DNA of 64,000 nt from Pyrocephalus nanus (Eukaryota > Chordata > Aves > Passeriformes > Tyrannidae): NCBI GenBank assembly GCA_038380795.1, contig CM076260.1, positions 8,696,033 through 8,760,032 of the forward strand, in the 5' to 3' direction. Each line of letters opens with the position of its first letter. Position 1 is the first letter of the stretch. Position numbers and translations under genes: made by a program. This document shows positions 62,315 to 64,000 of this stretch, in pieces. A model generated the notes under the pieces. That model ran no database searches. It saw only the letters and a list, made by a program, of their open reading frames with translations, and was not told where the DNA came from.

Positions 62315-62862
62315 TATTGTGGTTTAACCCCAACAATCAACCAAGACCCACCAGACACTCGCTCACTTCCCCACCAGTGGGATTAGGGAGAGAATCAAAA
62401 AGATAAAAGCCAGAAAACTCATGGGTTGAGATAAATAAAGTTTAATAGGGAAAGAAAAATTCAGTAGTTCCCAAAGGCAGGCAGGTGTTCAGTCATCTTC
62501 AGGAGAGCAGGGCCCTATAATGGTAATGGTTACTTGGGAAGACAAACGCCATCACTCCCAACATCATCACCTTATTCCTTATTTCCCCTACTTTGTATAC
62601 TGAGCATGAAGTCATATGTGATGGAATATCCCTTTGGTCAGTTTGGGTCCCCTGTCTCAGCTGTGTCTAATCTCAGCAACTCCAGTCTCCTCACTAGTGT
62701 GGCAGTAGGAAAAGCAGAAAAGGCCTTGGCTCTGTGTAAGCACTGCTCAGCAATAACCAAAACATCTGTATGTTATCAACCCTGAGCTCATCACAGATCC
62801 AAAACAGGCCTACACTAGCCATTGTGAAGAGAATTAACTCTACCCCAACCAAAATCAGCAAA
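62315..62862 (-). mobile_element. Solo LTR, ERVL-type avian endogenous retrovirus
   Basis: The plus strand begins TATTGTGGTTTAACCCC and ends ACCAAAATCAGCAAA. These are diverged versions of the ends of a very common avian LTR whose minus-strand reading starts TGTCCTGGTTTCGGCTGGG. Further matches are GAGATAAATAAAGTTTAATA, TACTGAGCATGAAGTCATAT, GGAATATCCCTTTGG, CAGTTTGGGTC and ATGTTATCAACCCTGA. On the minus strand a TATACAAA box (62592-62599) precedes an ATTAAA signal (62441-62446). It is 548 bp long with matching ATCAC on both sides and no internal viral sequence, so it is a solo LTR. Base changes in both termini suggest some age. The 83-codon frame at 62534-62785 is incidental. Confidence 0.88.
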
Positions 62863-62867
62863 ATCAC
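62863..62867. repeat. Right target-site duplication ATCAC
   Basis: Second copy of the pentamer that precedes the LTR at 62310-62314. Confidence 0.7.
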
Positions 62868-62875
62868 TCATCTAC

Positions 62876-62898
62876 TTTTTTTTTTTTTTTTTTTTTTT
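62876..62898. repeat. Poly(T) tract, 23 T
   Basis: A T homopolymer that starts 8 bp after the right target duplication of the solo LTR. Confidence 0.9.
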
Positions 62899-64000
62899 AA
62901 TCTTGTCCTATAAATAATGACAGAAACAGACATGAAAAGAGATCAACACCATAGGTACCCACAGACTTAATATAACAGACAGAAACTGTGCCACACATTT
63001 ATAGATAATCTGCACTGCCTGATGCACTCTAAACTAATGGCTACCTGGTTTCTTTTTTTCACTTTTTCCCTACCTGATACATAAAAGATGATTTTTGAGT
63101 AATTTTGAATGCAATAAATATTCAAATAAGTTTTATTTTTACTACTGGATTTGCTGATTTATTAGGAATATCTTCACATATAAATAAACTTTGCTCTTAA
63201 GGTTTAACATTACTTTCCAGTGTTTTCTATTCTTAACCAATTAGTATGGGATGTGAAGCCACAGAGAAGGTATAAAAATGGAGTAAATGCTTTAGAATCT
63301 GTACTTAGAAGCAAAAAAGAAAGACAACTTCTGTTGATATGTGTGTAAATGTATTAACTGCGTTGGATTTTAAATAAATATGATATTTCCTTGACGTAAA
63401 TATCCTTTGTTCATAATAACAATTAATCAAAATTTCTGTGAAGTTGATATTCAGACAAAGTGCTCTTTGTCTTATGAAGATGAGTCTTTATTGGTTCTCT
63501 CTTTTTTTTTTTTTTTTTTTTTTAATTTAGCTTTCTGTAGTGATTTCTTTATCTGGGCCACATATATGCCTTAGAAACTACACGTTAGCAGAGTAAGGAA
63601 GTTTTGAGGAAAGAAATTGCAGATTTAGGGATTTTTTTTTTTTCTTGGTTTAGAGGAGCAAAGTCAAGGACAACTCCATGTGTTCTGCAAAGTTCAGCAG
63701 TAATATTATTATTCACACAAGTTGTCTCAGCTGTGAAGTCAGTACATTTGTTCTGGATGTCTCTTTATTATTAATGGCCCTTTCACCTGACTTTCTACTT
63801 TTGTTTGAACCAACATAGCTCTTACCTGCTGGCCAGTTCACTTAAATTGTTTTCATCCCCTGGTTGCCTTAAAGGTGAAGCTTTGTTCCAAATGTCTTCT
63901 GAAAGGTTAGTCTTAACTACTGTATGGATATAGGACTGAACAGAAAATACTCAGGAAATAGCTATGGCAAATAAAATAGTGAAGCCTCTCCTCCTACTTT
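62899..64000. other. Non-coding AT-rich block, no gene recognised
   Basis: About 1.1 kb of AT-rich sequence with a T22 tract (63502-63523) and another short T run near 63630. No exon or named repeat was recognised. Confidence 0.5.
63502..63523. repeat. Poly(T) tract, 22 T
   Basis: An uninterrupted run of 22 T, followed by AATTTAG. No retroposon body was recognised on either side. Confidence 0.9.

Noticed and set aside
1..64000. CRISPR array, operons, bacterial promoters or phage genes
   Set aside because: There are no spaced palindromic repeats and no prokaryotic gene organisation; the repeats show this is vertebrate (avian) DNA.

Overview
The window looks like nuclear DNA from a bird. It contains several CR1 LINE 3' ends, each finishing in the octamer family ATTCTATG. 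It also holds solo long terminal repeats (LTRs) of types I recognise from avian endogenous retroviruses. Between these the sequence is AT-rich, roughly 36-38% GC by eye, as in a gene-poor part of an avian macrochromosome. The LTR types suggest a neoavian, perhaps passerine, bird; that is inference from remembered repeat families, not from a database search.

I found no protein-coding gene or exon. The longest open frame is 135 codons and none of the translations shows a recognisable domain. The window is best read as intergenic, or as the interior of a very long intron.

Layout. 1-30.6 kb: unique AT-rich DNA with short simple repeats and one 65-bp CR1 3'-end remnant (2.06 kb). 30.64-31.10 kb: a solo LTR on the minus strand with a clean 6-bp target duplication. 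31.1-40.3 kb: unique AT-rich DNA with poly(A)/(T) tracts and a faint CR1 tail. 40.32-41.02 kb: a 5'-truncated CR1 on the minus strand, joined directly to an intact tRNA-Ala(AGC) at 41.02-41.10 kb. 41.1-45.5 kb: unique DNA. 45.53-45.73 kb: a second CR1 3' end of the same subfamily on the plus strand. 46.0-46.5 kb: a GC-richer block that may be an old LTR. 48.3-49.1 kb: two different truncated LTRs in opposite orientations. 54.8-55.0 kb: an ancient MIR/CORE-type SINE next to a block that looks conserved. 56.98-57.40 kb: a third clear CR1 on the minus strand. 62.3-62.9 kb: an ERVL-type solo LTR with a 5-bp target duplication, followed by a T23 tract.

The most interesting object is the tRNA-Ala/CR1 composite. 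Read on the minus strand it is an intact tRNA, a CAA trailer, a T5 Pol III stop, and then directly a truncated CR1 3' part. This is the arrangement expected if reverse transcriptase jumped from CR1 RNA to the 3' end of a nascent pre-tRNA. It is also the architecture from which tRNA-headed, CR1-tailed SINEs arise.
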